Below, in pieces: positions 8,503-18,078 of a stretch of DNA of 64,000 bases (position 1 is the stretch's first letter; each line of letters starts with the position of its first letter). The stretch is from Devosia algicola (lineage in GTDB: Bacteria > Pseudomonadota > Alphaproteobacteria > Rhizobiales > Devosiaceae): NCBI RefSeq assembly GCF_028816455.1, contig NZ_CP118246.1, forward strand, positions 992,001 through 1,056,000, in the 5' to 3' direction. The notes below the pieces were generated by a model. That model did not search any database and was not told where the DNA came from. It saw only the letters and a program-made list of their open reading frames with translations. A program made the translations under genes and the position numbers.

Positions 8503-9477
8503 ATGGCCAAAAAACCAATCGTGCTAACGTTGGGCGATCGCTATGGAGTCGGGCCAGAGTTGGCGGCACGCCTGATTTTGGAAGGCGCCAAAATTGCCAA
8601 TCTTGTCATTGTCGGCGACCGCCGGGTGTTTGATGACGCCAGGGAACGGCATGCGCCAGGGTTGGAAGTTATTCCAATCGCCACATTGTGCGAGGCCAAA
8701 ACGGGCGCTCCCCAGTTTCTAGACCTGTCATTTGACGCACCAGTCGGACCACTCGGAAGGGTTGAGACGGTCGCCGGGAAGGAATCTCTGCGCACTCTGG
8801 ACTGGATCGCCGATGCCGTTAAAAACCAAACAATATCAGGCGCCGTATATGGTCCTTTGAACAAGCAGGCCATGCGTGATGCGGGTCACGTGAACGGCGA
8901 TGAGTTCGACTATTTGTCCGGTCGATTGGGCATCGGGTCAAACGCTGGTGAGATCAACTGCCTTGAAGACATCTGGACGTCGCGCGTTACCAGCCACATT
9001 CCACTAGCCCAGGTCGCCACGCACATTACGCGCGAGGCAGTAGAGGCCTCTGTGCGCCTATTGCACGATATGATGGTTCGCGCAGGCATCGAGACGCCGC
9101 GATTGGCAGTAGCGGGGATTAATCCCCATGCCGGAGAGCAAGGCGTTTTCGGCACCGAAGAGATTTCGATAATCGGGCCGGCGGTAGCTGCAATGCGGGC
9201 CACAGGGTTGAATGTTTCGGGCCCCTACCCCGCCGACACTATTTTCCCACAGGCACGCGCCGGTGGTCTGGTGGGAATCGTCACCATGTATCACGATCAG
9301 GGCCAGATCGCGCTCAGGCTCCTGGGTCTGGGGAGGTCTGTCACATTGCTGGGCGGTCTTGCCGTGCCGATTACGACGCCCGGGCACGGCACCGCATTCG
9401 ATATCGTTGGACAAGGCAAGGCGCGAATGGACGGTCTGCGGTCGGCACTTGAATTGTGCAAGCGGATGGCTGCCTGA
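8503..9477 (+). CDS. PdxA-family 4-phosphate dehydrogenase (PdxA2-like)
   Basis: About 324 residues of the PdxA fold, a metal-dependent NAD(P) dehydrogenase with oxidative decarboxylation. The three metal-binding histidines are expected in VTSHIPLAQ, GINPHAGEQG and TMYHDQGQIA, all present. The C-terminal TTPGHGTAFDIVGQGKA is typical. The N-terminal glycine motif reads GDRYGVGPE, where most relatives have GDPAGIGPE. Catabolic-cluster PdxA homologues act on four-carbon acid phosphates or cyclic dihydrodiols rather than in vitamin B6 synthesis. In-frame ATGs at 8461 and 8485 are also possible; none has a clearly better ribosome binding site. Confidence 0.85.
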   Translation: MAKKPIVLTLGDRYGVGPELAARLILEGAKIANLVIVGDRRVFDDARERHAPGLEVIPIATLCEAKTGAPQFLDLSFDAPVGPLGRVETVAGKESLRTLDWIADAVKNQTISGAVYGPLNKQAMRDAGHVNGDEFDYLSGRLGIGSNAGEINCLEDIWTSRVTSHIPLAQVATHITREAVEASVRLLHDMMVRAGIETPRLAVAGINPHAGEQGVFGTEEISIIGPAVAAMRATGLNVSGPYPADTIFPQARAGGLVGIVTMYHDQGQIALRLLGLGRSVTLLGGLAVPITTPGHGTAFDIVGQGKARMDGLRSALELCKRMAA

Positions 9478-9629
9478 TAGAGCTATGAGTGGTCTTTTTC
9501 GTTCATTTTCCTCTTCGCCTGGGTAATGCGCCTAATGCCAACCTATACCGGCACGGCCGATTTTCAACATTTGCGCAGCATCCGGAGCCGCCGGGCTCAT
9601 GGGCCGCAAAAGTCAGCTTAGTCCGGTAG

Positions 9630-10448
9630 TTAGACTTCGGCGGCGGCGGCGTCAGCAGGCGCCGAAACGATTGTTCCTCCGAAAGCAACCATCCACACCA
9701 GTGCGTAAAGCACAATGGCAATGGCCTCGGCCAATATGCGCGTTCCCTGGCCAACCAGGAACCGATAAGGCGCGGTTTGGTCGGGAATGAACCAGAATGG
9801 CGCAATAGCTGGCGTATAGCTGAGGATCGGAGTGATCACGCCTTCAACGGCGAGCCAAAGCGCCAGATAACCAACACCAATCGACAGGCTGCGACTAAGC
9901 GTTGTGGCCTTCCAGGCGGCCGAAAATCCGTTTCCTTTGGCGCTGACAAAGCCTCCGGCGCCGAAGAGTAACCGCAGGCCAAGATAGTATATCAGGATTT
10001 TGGCATAGATGAGCATCAGGAAGGCTGTTCGAAACGCTTCGCCATCCATCGGCATGGTGCCAAATTGCAAGAAGTAGCCAATCGTGTCCATTCCGAGAAG
10101 GGCAAGCCCGAGGATTCCAGCACAGCCAATCCAGAAGCCGACGAACCGGACCGCTGACATGGGGTTTGCCACAGTCATGGCAAGCGGGCGCATGGCGAAA
10201 TGGATCGCAATTCCTAGGAGGGATATACGCACAGCTTCGGCAAAAGCAGATATCGCGATGGAATACCACTCGGCCTGTTCCATGGACGCAACTGGTAACC
10301 AGCTGTCCATGAAGACTATAGACAGTGCTTCAAGAATGTTCAGGACCGCGGCGATGATCGCCAGCGCAATCAAAGTCCGGCCAATATGGCCGCTATGCGG
10401 GGCAAGAAGACTTATCGGGAGGGTTTGAGTCGTGGGCGCGTGTCGCAT
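9630..10448 (-). CDS. Polytopic membrane protein of unknown function
   Basis: A 272-residue hydrophobic protein with about six predicted membrane segments, for example TLIALAIIAAVLNILEAL, VGFWIGCAGILGLALLG, LSIGVGYLALWLAVEGV and a last one near ILAEAIAIVLYALVWMVAF. I do not recognise a family motif. The start at 10448 is the first Met of the frame. It stands alone between the PdxA-type gene (opposite strand) and nrtS (same strand, about 100 bp away). Function cannot be assigned. Confidence 0.7.
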   Translation of the reverse strand: MRHAPTTQTLPISLLAPHSGHIGRTLIALAIIAAVLNILEALSIVFMDSWLPVASMEQAEWYSIAISAFAEAVRISLLGIAIHFAMRPLAMTVANPMSAVRFVGFWIGCAGILGLALLGMDTIGYFLQFGTMPMDGEAFRTAFLMLIYAKILIYYLGLRLLFGAGGFVSAKGNGFSAAWKATTLSRSLSIGVGYLALWLAVEGVITPILSYTPAIAPFWFIPDQTAPYRFLVGQGTRILAEAIAIVLYALVWMVAFGGTIVSAPADAAAAEV

Positions 10449-10547
10449 GAAGGAACCTGATTGATGGTGTGCCGTCGATGTTAGGTCTGCATTGCAGCGA
10501 CCGTCACAGGTCGTAGTACGGGATATCCGGGAGATATCACGCGTTTG

Positions 10548-10815
10548 CTATGCCGCGGTCCTCGCGATGGACCGCGCCACGCTCCAAGCACCGAACGTCG
10601 CCACCAGAAAAGGGACAGCAAAGGTAGGAGTGACCTTTAATAGGTTGATTGGCTGACCTGCCAGCACCGCGTCGCCTTGATTGATGACGCTCAGCAGCGA
10701 ACCGACAACGAGTGCAACCAAGGTTGATTGCGTGACGCCCCCTTTTACTCAGAGCTTGCTGGCGCGGGGTAGGAAGCCGCTGTGATCCATATTCTTCGTG
10801 CATCGTTCGACACAC
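10548..10815 (-). CDS. nrtS: NrtS-like small nitrate/nitrite transporter, one homopolymer frameshift
   Basis: The C-terminal two thirds read GVTQSTLVALVVGSLLSVIN, then QGDAVL, then PINLLKVTPTFAVPFLVATF and GAW. This matches the short two-helix NrtS family by its pattern (VVGT...INQGD...PF.VATYGA). The N-terminal part, MHEEYGSQRLPTPRQQALSKR, is in another frame. The two join if the C run at 10738-10742 (plus strand) has one base too many. Without that correction a TGA sits 13 codons inside the alternative reading. Identification is from memory of the family and the protein is short, so it is moderately sure. Confidence 0.6.
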
Positions 10816-11221
10816 TGCTATCGTTGGGGCTCAGCATCTGCGACTGGATTGGGACAAAAAGGCTGGTCTGGTCCGGGACTCGTGTTACGTTCAACTTACC
10901 CCCCAAGTTGTGAAGCGGCTCGCGCGAACCGTCCCGCAATATTGGTGCTTCAGCAGGGCCATATGTTACGATAATTCTTCGCACTCGCGCACCTTCTCCA
11001 ATCCCGTCACGTAGTAGACTGCCAAAACGCGAGGTCCGAAGCAAATTGAGCCGAGGTCACCCGGCGCGATAGGCACATTTCTCGGAGAGGAAATTCCCCC
11101 GACCGACGGGCATTGTTGATGGTGCAAATCAATGTGTCCTGGCGAGGCTTGAGCGTGGTGGTCCCATAAGCCGCCGTCCCTCGCTCTCCAGGATACAGTT
11201 TCTGAAGGTTTTGCTGCGACA
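10816..11221. other. Intergenic region, about 400 bp
   Basis: Short open frames on the minus strand have no recognisable protein pattern and no good ribosome binding sites. The region separates leftward nrtS from the rightward EAL gene and probably holds both promoters. I see nothing else in it. Confidence 0.4.
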
Positions 11222-12861
11222 GTGAGCATTTTGGGAACCGCAGGGGCGCCGGTGCGAAGATATTTGAGGTTAACTTATCGTGGTTTGGTGACGATGGGCG
11301 TGGCGACGGCGTTCGCCGTTGCCGGGTATGTCGGTGCGATAACGCTCATTGAACATCAGAACCGCAACCAGTTAAACGACCTGTCGTCTTTTCTCCTGCA
11401 TCGCGCGGAAATCGAGGCGGATTTCGCGTTCATAGGTCTCGCCGACCTCGTGGAGGCTGGCGTAGCTGGCTGCGACGCATCGGCACGAGGTGAGATGCGG
11501 CGCCAAGTCTATGTCCGGAGCACGATCAAGGATATCCGTGTCATAGATGATGCTGGCGTGACAGCCTGCGCTGCTTTTCCCGAAACCCTGAGTTTTGATG
11601 ATGAACTTGTGCATCCCGCAGACGCACTCCCTGCGAGAAACTCGCTCGTAGGTCTGATCAGGCTCTCGCAGGAATCGACATCCTCGCTTGGGGTACTCTG
11701 GCGGATTGGGCCGCAGGCATCGATTTTTGCCGTCGTGAATACCGATGCGCTGCTGTTTGGCGTCGTCCCGGCTGAGCCTTTCCGCAAATGCGCACCTGCA
11801 GTTGCGTCTCTCCAATGGGGACGTTGTGGCGTCGTTTGAATCGGCAGATGCCACGCGGGAGGACTTGAAAGACGAGCCGGTGGTATTCTCTACCACGTCA
11901 TCCCGGTATCCGCTCACCGTGTCCATGTCGATAGATGGCGCTGCGCTGTCCAACTGGCGTCGCGGCGAACTACCGTATTTTGTCATTCCATCGGCCCTGA
12001 TGGGACTTGCATTCGGCGTCCTGCTGGCGTGGCTGATCGTCCCCAAAAAGTCGCTGCTGAGAGACATAGACGACGCGCTTGCAGCCGAAGACATCGTTCC
12101 CTTCGTGCAGCCTGTCGTAGTTCTGGCCACCGGTGAGATCGTGGGGTGCGAGGTGCTTGCCCGGTGGCTTCGCACAGACGGCAGCGTGATGCCGCCGCAG
12201 GCTCTTCATTCCTCAAATTGAGCAGTCCGGCCGCGCGAGAACCCTGACCTGGACGCTGCTGCGGCGAGCACTAACGGAGATGAAAGATGTGCTGCGCGCG
12301 GACACAGGCTTTACGATTGCGATCAACGTTGTGCCCTCCCATTTCCTCGAACCCGGCTTCGCTGATGAACTCCGGGCGCTGGTCGCGGCACCGGGTGTGG
12401 ATCCCCGCCAAATCATTCTCGAACTGACCGAGCGACAGGAGTTGCCCGACCTGTCCCTCGCCGCAGACATTATCGCCGACCTTACCAGTGCTGGCTTTGC
12501 GGTTGCGATTGACGACGCAGGGACCGGACATAGTGGCCTAACCTATGTCCAGTCGTTGGGAGCCAATATCCTGAAACTAGACAAATTCTTCATTGACGCC
12601 ATCGAAACAAGCCATTCGGCGCAGATCTTGATTGAGATGCTGGTCGGCGCGGCCCATCGACTAGGGATGAGCCTTGTTGCAGAAGGTATCGAGCGGCAGA
12701 GCCAGCTGGCGTGGCTAGAGGAAATCGGCATCGAGCATGGCCAAGGTTACCTATTTGGTCGTCCCGTTCCCATCGCATCGCTATTGTCCGAACTCGCACG
12801 ACGCCAGGAAGAGCCACCCCACTTGAGCGAGCCATCCCACACCTCTGAAGTCATGGTATGA
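11222..12861 (+). CDS. Membrane-bound EAL-domain c-di-GMP phosphodiesterase with CSS-like periplasmic domain, frameshifted twice
   Basis: The N-terminus has one membrane segment ([18 protein letters not shown]), then a periplasmic CSS-type sensor domain with a Cys at [14 protein letters not shown] and [12 protein letters not shown] second membrane segment ([20 protein letters not shown]) follows, then an EAL domain. Catalytic features are present: [46 protein letters not shown] and QGYLFGRP, so it should hydrolyse cyclic di-GMP. Two one-base insertions break it: GAGCCT at 11774-11779 (restores [17 protein letters not shown]) and AGGCTC at 12199-12204 (restores [11 protein letters not shown]). 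The GTG start at 11222 is uncertain. Confidence 0.85.
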
Positions 12862-13010
12862 CGGCCTACAGACTCGCTTCTATCAGTCCGCGCCAAAATC
12901 TGATCCGCCAACATCGCAGAATGGCTGCGATCCGTCCGCTCGTGAGCGTTCCTCACCGAATGGTCTGAGCCGGAATTACACTGATCACGAAGACGTGTCG
13001 ACGCGGACCT

Positions 13011-13035
13011 GTAACATCTGTGCCACGGCGGCGAA
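13011..13035 (+). promoter_or_regulatory. Possible ECF-sigma promoter of the bufferin operon
   Basis: GTAAC at 13011-13015 and CGAA at 13032-13035 are separated by 16 bases, about 60 bp before the bufA1 start. From memory, bufferin-type operons of Caulobacter are driven by the metal-stress sigma factor SigF through a GTAACC / CGAA promoter of similar spacing. The match is imperfect (GTAACA) and no sigma factor gene lies nearby, so this is a proposal. Confidence 0.35.
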
Positions 13036-13093
13036 CTACCCCATGCGCGTCCAAACAAGGACGGGCACTAATCAACAATGGGAGATGAGAACC

Positions 13094-13423
13094 ATGTCTG
13101 CAAAAACCACAATGAGCACGGCTGTCCTGGCCGGTGCAGTGCTGACAGCGCTGACGTCGTACGCCGCGTATGCTGCCGGGCCTTTGACTGACGGGGAAAT
13201 GTCGGCAGCGATGGATGCCGGCAAGGAGAAATGCTACGGTGTTGCCCTCGCAGGGTTAAATGACTGTGCAGCAGGACCGGGAACCACCTGCCAGGGTACG
13301 TCGACGGTCGACTTCCAGGGCAATGCCTGGAAACTAGTTCAGGGCGGAACTTGTGCCTCCATCGCCGTACCAGGCGACCGTACTGGCTCGCTCGAACCAC
13401 TGACGCGCGATCTTCCTGCATAA
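13094..13423 (+). CDS. bufA1: BufA1 bufferin precursor (DUF2282)
   Basis: A 109-residue exported peptide precursor. A signal peptide ([20 protein letters not shown] to AAYAAG) is followed by a short domain with four cysteines at [24 protein letters not shown] and GGTCAS, and the invariant WKLV segment. DUF2282 proteins are ribosomally made precursors whose Cys are modified by the MNIO enzyme encoded next (bufB); the products have been linked to binding copper or other soft metals. The start at 13094 is supported by GGGAG at 13080. It heads a four-gene operon. Confidence 0.9.
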   Translation: MSAKTTMSTAVLAGAVLTALTSYAAYAAGPLTDGEMSAAMDAGKEKCYGVALAGLNDCAAGPGTTCQGTSTVDFQGNAWKLVQGGTCASIAVPGDRTGSLEPLTRDLPA

Positions 13424-13452
13424 CGTACTCTATCTGCCGGAAAGCGGAGGCT

Positions 13453-14384
13453 ATGATGACTGAATTGGTGAACTTCGAACCCACCCGGGCGTCAATGGCC
13501 TCGCGCTTTCCGGCTTATCCCGTCTTGGGAATGGTGGGAACAAGTTTGAAGCATCAGCATTTGCAGGCTCATTCTCGACAGCGACGTCCAGCGCGCCTTT
13601 TTCGAAGTCCATGCGGAAAACTACATGGGGGCCGGTGGAGCGCCACATCACGCACTGACCCGTATCCGGCGAGACTATCCAGTCTCCCTGCACGGTGTCT
13701 GTATGTCGATTGGGGGGCCGCAGCCGCTCGACAAGATGCACCTTGACCGCTTCAAGGCGCTAGTCGATCGATATGAGCCAGCACTTGTCTCTGAGCACCT
13801 GGCGTGGTCGACGCACGAAACGACCTATTTCAACGATCTGTTGCCGCTGCCCTATACGCCGGCGACGCTGGCTCGCGTCGCCGATCACATAGATGAGGTG
13901 CAGGAGGCGATCGGTCGCCCGATACTGCTCGAGAACCCCTCGACTTACGTTCTGTTTGCACAGTCGAGCATAAGCGAGACCGAGTTTCTGGACGAGTTGG
14001 TTCGACGCACAGGCTGCGGTCTGCTGCTCGACGTCAATAATGTCTTCGTCTCGGCCACTAATCACGGCTTTTCAGCGCTGGATTATCTTGCTGATTTTCC
14101 TCTCGAGCATGTGGGCGAGATCCACTTGGCCGGCCACGCAGAGCAAACTGACGATGAAGGCGACCTGCTGCTCATCGATAGTCATGACGGCCCCGTCGCC
14201 GACGCGGTGTGGAAACTCTATGACATCGTAATCGGCAGAGCCTGGCGCTATCCCAACCCTCGTCGAATGGGATAGCGACATCCCCGATTGGCCCGTCCTC
14301 AAGGCGGAGGCGACCGCAGCGCAAGCGATCCTCGACCGCCACGCGCATTCCTTCGTGTCTGGCAAAGCCCATGCAGTCCGCTGA
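13453..14384 (+). CDS. bufB: BufB multinuclear iron-dependent oxidase (DUF692), frameshifted twice
   Basis: This is the MNIO enzyme predicted to modify the cysteines of BufA1. After repair the protein is about 309 residues. Motifs include [77 protein letters not shown] and DSHDGPV, which hold the expected His, Asp and Glu metal ligands. Two insertions of one base occur: AGGCTC at 13565-13570 (restores [18 protein letters not shown]) and GAGCCT at 14238-14243 (restores [19 protein letters not shown]). The end overlaps bufC by 14 bp, implying coupled translation. Confidence 0.9.
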
Positions 14385-15172
14385 TTCAAAAATTGGGCGC
14401 CTCGACAAGCAGAGCGGCTATGCAGACGGTTTTGCGTCGGCGTTGCTCGACCCCAAGCGCGCGCCGCCCGCCTTCGTCGAGGGGCCACGCGGCAAGGCTG
14501 CCAGCAAGCGCTATGCGGTTTATCGCAACAATGTCACCGTCAGCCTTATCGACGCTCTCGCGGCAACATTTCCGGCGACGATGCGGATCACGGGCGAAGA
14601 TTTCTTCCGGGCGATGGCTAGGGATCATGTGCGTACCACACCACCAGCATCGCCACTGCTGTTCGAATATGGCCGCGACTTTGCCGACTTTGTCGACTGC
14701 TATGAGCATGCCCGGTCCATGCCCTGGCTGGCCGATGTGGTGCGATTGGAGCGGGCCTGGCTCGACGCCTATCACGCCGCCGACGCGGAACCGCTAGCGC
14801 CAGAGGCCTTGGCATCAGTCCCGCCCGATCAACTCGCCAACGCCATATTAACGCCCCATCCGGCAACGCGGATCGTGCGCTCGCGCTATTCGGTGGTCAC
14901 AATCTTCGCGGCGAACCGCGGCGATTCGCCGGTGAACCAGATCGACGCGAGTGCGCCCGAGGATGCATTGGTAACTAGGCCAGACCTCGATGTCATGGTC
15001 CGGCGGCTGCCGCCAGGAGGCGCCGCATTCGTGTCCCAGGCTCAGCGCGGGGGGACCTCTGGGTGTGGCGGCGGCCGAGGTGGTCTCTGAATGCCCCACA
15101 TTCGACCTGTCGGCCAATATCGCCGGCATGATCGATGCCGGCGTTTTCAAAGATATCCATGTCGGAGGCTGA
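14371..15172 (+). CDS. bufC: BufC partner protein (DUF2063 / HvfC-like), frameshifted once
   Basis: About 266 residues after repair. The N-terminal DUF2063 domain is recognisable in [38 protein letters not shown] and [20 protein letters not shown], then [14 protein letters not shown]. These proteins accompany MNIO enzymes and help present the precursor. One insertion, AGGCTC at 15038-15043, breaks the C-terminus; removing it restores [20 protein letters not shown] and the end at 15172. The start at 14371 lies inside the end of bufB. Confidence 0.85.
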
Positions 15173-15176
15173 ACTA

Positions 15177-15674
15177 ATGGAACCAGAACGCCCCTCCACC
15201 AAGAGCGATCGCGGGGGGATCGACCAACTCGTGCAATGGGTGAACGGCGCGATCCGCGCCATCGCGCCGCCGTCGCTAACTCAGCTTGTATTGCGCTTGG
15301 CGCTCGCAGTGCCGTTCTGGCGATCCGGCGTGCTCAAGTGGGATGGTTTCCTACAACTCAATGACACCGCAGTTTATCTCTTCAGTTCGGAGTTCAAACT
15401 CCATCTGCCCGGTGGACCCTATAGTTTTCCCGCGCCAGAGTTGGTCGCCTTGGCTGCCGGATCGGCCGAGGTCGGCTTACCCATCCTTTTGGTGATTGGT
15501 CTCGCTTCACGAGCAGCCGGATTGGGGCTGCTCCTAATGACGATTGTCGTCCAACTCACCGTTCCTGAGGGCTGGCCTGTCCACATCACTTGGGCCGCGA
15601 TGGCGCTAGGCATAATGGCCTGGGGTCCGGGGCGACTGTCGCTCGACCATTGGATCGCGAAGCTCAGAGCATAG
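15177..15674 (+). CDS. DoxX-family membrane protein of the bufferin operon
   Basis: A 165-residue DoxX/MauE-like four-helix membrane protein. Segments include LVLRLALAVPFWRSGVLKW, ELVALAAGSAEVGLPILLVI and AAGLGLLLMTIVVQLTV. The start at 15177 is supported by GGAGG at 15164-15168 and lies just after bufC. DoxX genes are the usual fourth member of bufferin operons. A redox role in the membrane is assumed from the family but not shown. The reading frame is intact. Confidence 0.85.
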   Translation: MEPERPSTKSDRGGIDQLVQWVNGAIRAIAPPSLTQLVLRLALAVPFWRSGVLKWDGFLQLNDTAVYLFSSEFKLHLPGGPYSFPAPELVALAAGSAEVGLPILLVIGLASRAAGLGLLLMTIVVQLTVPEGWPVHITWAAMALGIMAWGPGRLSLDHWIAKLRA

Positions 15675-15946
15675 TAGCTTTGACCACGGGGTTGCCGAGC
15701 AACGAGGATAGGATGACCAGATCGTAGAAATAATGATGCGATTGGTCGTATCCGGCGTCATGCCGTTTGCTCACGCTGTTTAACCCTTGCTGGACGAGGT
15801 CAGGCCGAACAACACCGATGCAATTGTGGGCAAGCAGGCCGACATGTGCCGATCACGTCACCCCCGTATAGTGCCATCCTCGCCGGTATTCTGATCAGTG
15901 CCGGCCGTCATTACGCAGCGGTTCCGGCACACAGATCGAGGACTAT

Positions 15947-16185
15947 TTGGCGGGCGTTGACAAGCCCATGCGCCAGAAGTTCAAGCGCTACCCCGTCAGC
16001 TTCCTTCACTCGACATCGCCGAGGTGCAGACCGCTGAGGACAAGGCTCTATCTGTTCGTGGCCATTGAGCGCACCAACAAGTTCGCCATCACCCAACTTG
16101 TTGAAACGGCAGACAGGCGCACGGCCTGCGAGTTTCTCCAGCACGTGCTAGAGGTCGTGCCTTATCAGGTACTCACCATCAGGCG
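15947..16185 (+). pseudogene. IS481-type transposase remnant
   Basis: Across two or three frames the sequence gives KFKRYPVSFLH, DIAEVQTAEDK, LYLFVAIERTNKFAITQLV and ETADRRTACEFLQHVLEVVP. This is the start of the integrase-core (rve) domain of IS481-type transposases. The reading is broken near 16012 and 16045 and stops after YQVLTI, so it is not functional. No terminal inverted repeats are obvious. It sits directly downstream of the bufferin operon. The rest of 15675-16420 holds nothing I recognise. Confidence 0.65.
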
Positions 16186-16420
16186 GTGTTCGACCACAAC
16201 GATATGCTATTTCCCACCGTCGACCGACACTATCCCATTCTATATATGCACGAAAGACAGCTGGTCGGTAGGAAGTTTCCATAACACTTCGTTAGTAGCC
16301 AAGCCACAAAACAAAAAAACTTCAGCAATGCGAGATTACGCTGTGTCTTCTGGGGCTCCATGGGTGACATGGTCGGCATATTGCCGACGGCCCACTATAG
16401 AAGCTTCCCGACTACCTGAC

Positions 16421-17684
16421 TCAGCAAGATTGAAGGCGGTCAGGCACCCGAGGGGGCACTCGAGTGAGCTGCGCCGGATCGTGCGAGCCGAGCATCAGCG
16501 CCGCCGCCAACCCCATGGACGCGGCGCCGAGCGCGGCAGCATCTTCAATAGACGCGCGATGGATTGACGGCGTATCAGGATCAGCACCCGATAGATGCTC
16601 GTTAGTGTAGTGCAGCAGCTCGTCAAGAAGGCGCGTTGGCAATCGCCCGCCAACAACAACCGCATCTGGGTCGACAACAAGACCGATATGCGTCACCGCT
16701 TCGGCAATGTAGACGCTTACATGCTTTAGCCATTCTGAAACCAGATCTCGAGACTCGCTTGTCCAGTGTCAGCAAATCGTGCGGATTGGTGACAATGACG
16801 TTATGCATGCGCAAATACTCGAAAAGGATGAACAGCGAAAACAGGTCACCCAACGGCTGCACCTGTCCCGGTGCGGACCCGGCGTCGTCCGTCACGGGCA
16901 GCCAGCCAATTTCTCCGCTAATGCCCATGGCACCCTCGTGAATCAATCCATCGAGCACCAGGCTGCCGCCAGTGCACGCCGTGATATAGATGTAAAAAAA
17001 TTCTGACTTTCCGCACCCAGTCCGAAATCAAGTTCGGCCATCGCAGCGGCGTTGGACTCATTGTCAATGTAGACTGGGTGCGGTGTCAGCGCTTCCAAAG
17101 CGGCGCGCACATCGAACTTGGTCCACAAAGCGTAATTTGCTGGCTTGCCAACGATCGGCAATTCTCCTAGCCAATAGGGAATCGCGACCCCTATTCCGGA
17201 CAGTCGAGCACTGTCAATCAACCGGCTGCGCTCGAAATAGGAAATGGCTTCGTCGGTGAGTTCGACAAATTCGTTGGGCAGCAAAAAGCGTTTCTCGTGG
17301 TGCACACGTCCACGAACCGTACCCGTGGCATCGACTGCGACGATGGTCAGATGGTCACGATCGATGTCAACGCCGATTGAAAAACATCCCTTGGGATCCA
17401 GGCTCAAGTTCGATTGCCGGTTGTCCTCGCAGGCCGCGTCGACGCCGCGCTTCCATCACTAGACCTTCATCAAGCAGCCGATCGACAATACGCGCGATTG
17501 CCTTTTTCGTTAGCCCCGATTGCCGGGCAATCTCGGCCCGGGAAATTGGGGCGTACCGATGGATGGCGCGTAGAACCAGACCACGATTATGTTCCCCCGC
17601 CTGCCCCACGTTTGAACCCGTTAGATCAGCACTATGGTCTAGCATGGCTGGCTTGCGTCGTAGCGTCATTGTTGCGAGATCCAA
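16421..17684 (-). CDS. ROK-family transcriptional regulator (first), frameshifted three times
   Basis: An N-terminal winged helix (PISRAEIARQSGLTKKAIAR, VDRLLDEGLV) precedes a sugar-kinase-like ROK domain (CFSIGVDIDRDHLTIVAVDA, VYIDNESNAAAMAELDFG, GGSLVLDGLIHEGAMGISGE, VVDPDAVVVGGRLP). Three one-base errors split it. AGGCTC at 17400-17405 when corrected gives IELELDPKGCFSIG. An A7 run at 16994-17000 should be A8, giving NFFYIYITACTGG. GAGACTC at 16750-16756 should be GAGCTC, giving DKRARDLVSEWLK. It lies downstream of the sugar ABC permeases and probably regulates them. Confidence 0.85.
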
Positions 17685-18078
17685 ATCCGTGGCGCGGAAA
17701 GACCGCCTGGTGCAGGTTAAACAAGTGCCACCTTACGGCCTCAAAATCCAGCTTGGTTACAACGGGTTGCAAGACTACGCCGCCCCCGGACCATAGCCCC
17801 GTGGAGGGCTATGAGGCCATATGGTTCTTCGTCACCGCCATCAGAACCGCTGCAAGCCTTTCCAAGCGTCGCCGGGCAGATTCAGTGCCAGCACGTGGAC
17901 CGGCAGTCAAATCGGCTCTAAGCGAATTAATTGCAGGCTCGCGGCCCTATTCGTGTCCGCTCGTTTTGTCATGCGCCAGAGCTCATTTTGTCAATGTGAA
18001 ATTTGATGCGTTGTGGGTGCTGGCGAGAGCCTGGGAGCATATTGATGCCAACTTACTGTTCGTTTGCAGAAGATGTAG
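17685..18078. other. Intergenic region, about 390 bp
   Basis: No recognisable gene. An inverted repeat ATAGCCC / GGGCTAT (17793-17799 and 17806-17812, 6-base loop) lies about 110 bp upstream of the ROK regulator start. It could be an operator or hairpin. Open frames here show no family pattern. Confidence 0.4.

Noticed and set aside
10749-10790. Reading of nrtS from ATG 10790 with an in-frame TGA, as a possible selenocysteine or recoding case
   Set aside because: A single extra C at 10738-10742 joins the C-terminal part to an uninterrupted upstream frame (MHEEYGSQRL...), which is simpler.
11222-13423. Functional coupling of the EAL phosphodiesterase to the bufferin operon
   Set aside because: They share the strand, but a 230-bp gap with its own promoter candidate separates them and no known link exists.
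15675-16420. A complete insertion sequence
   Set aside because: Only an internal part of the transposase can be read, with several breaks and no visible terminal inverted repeats.
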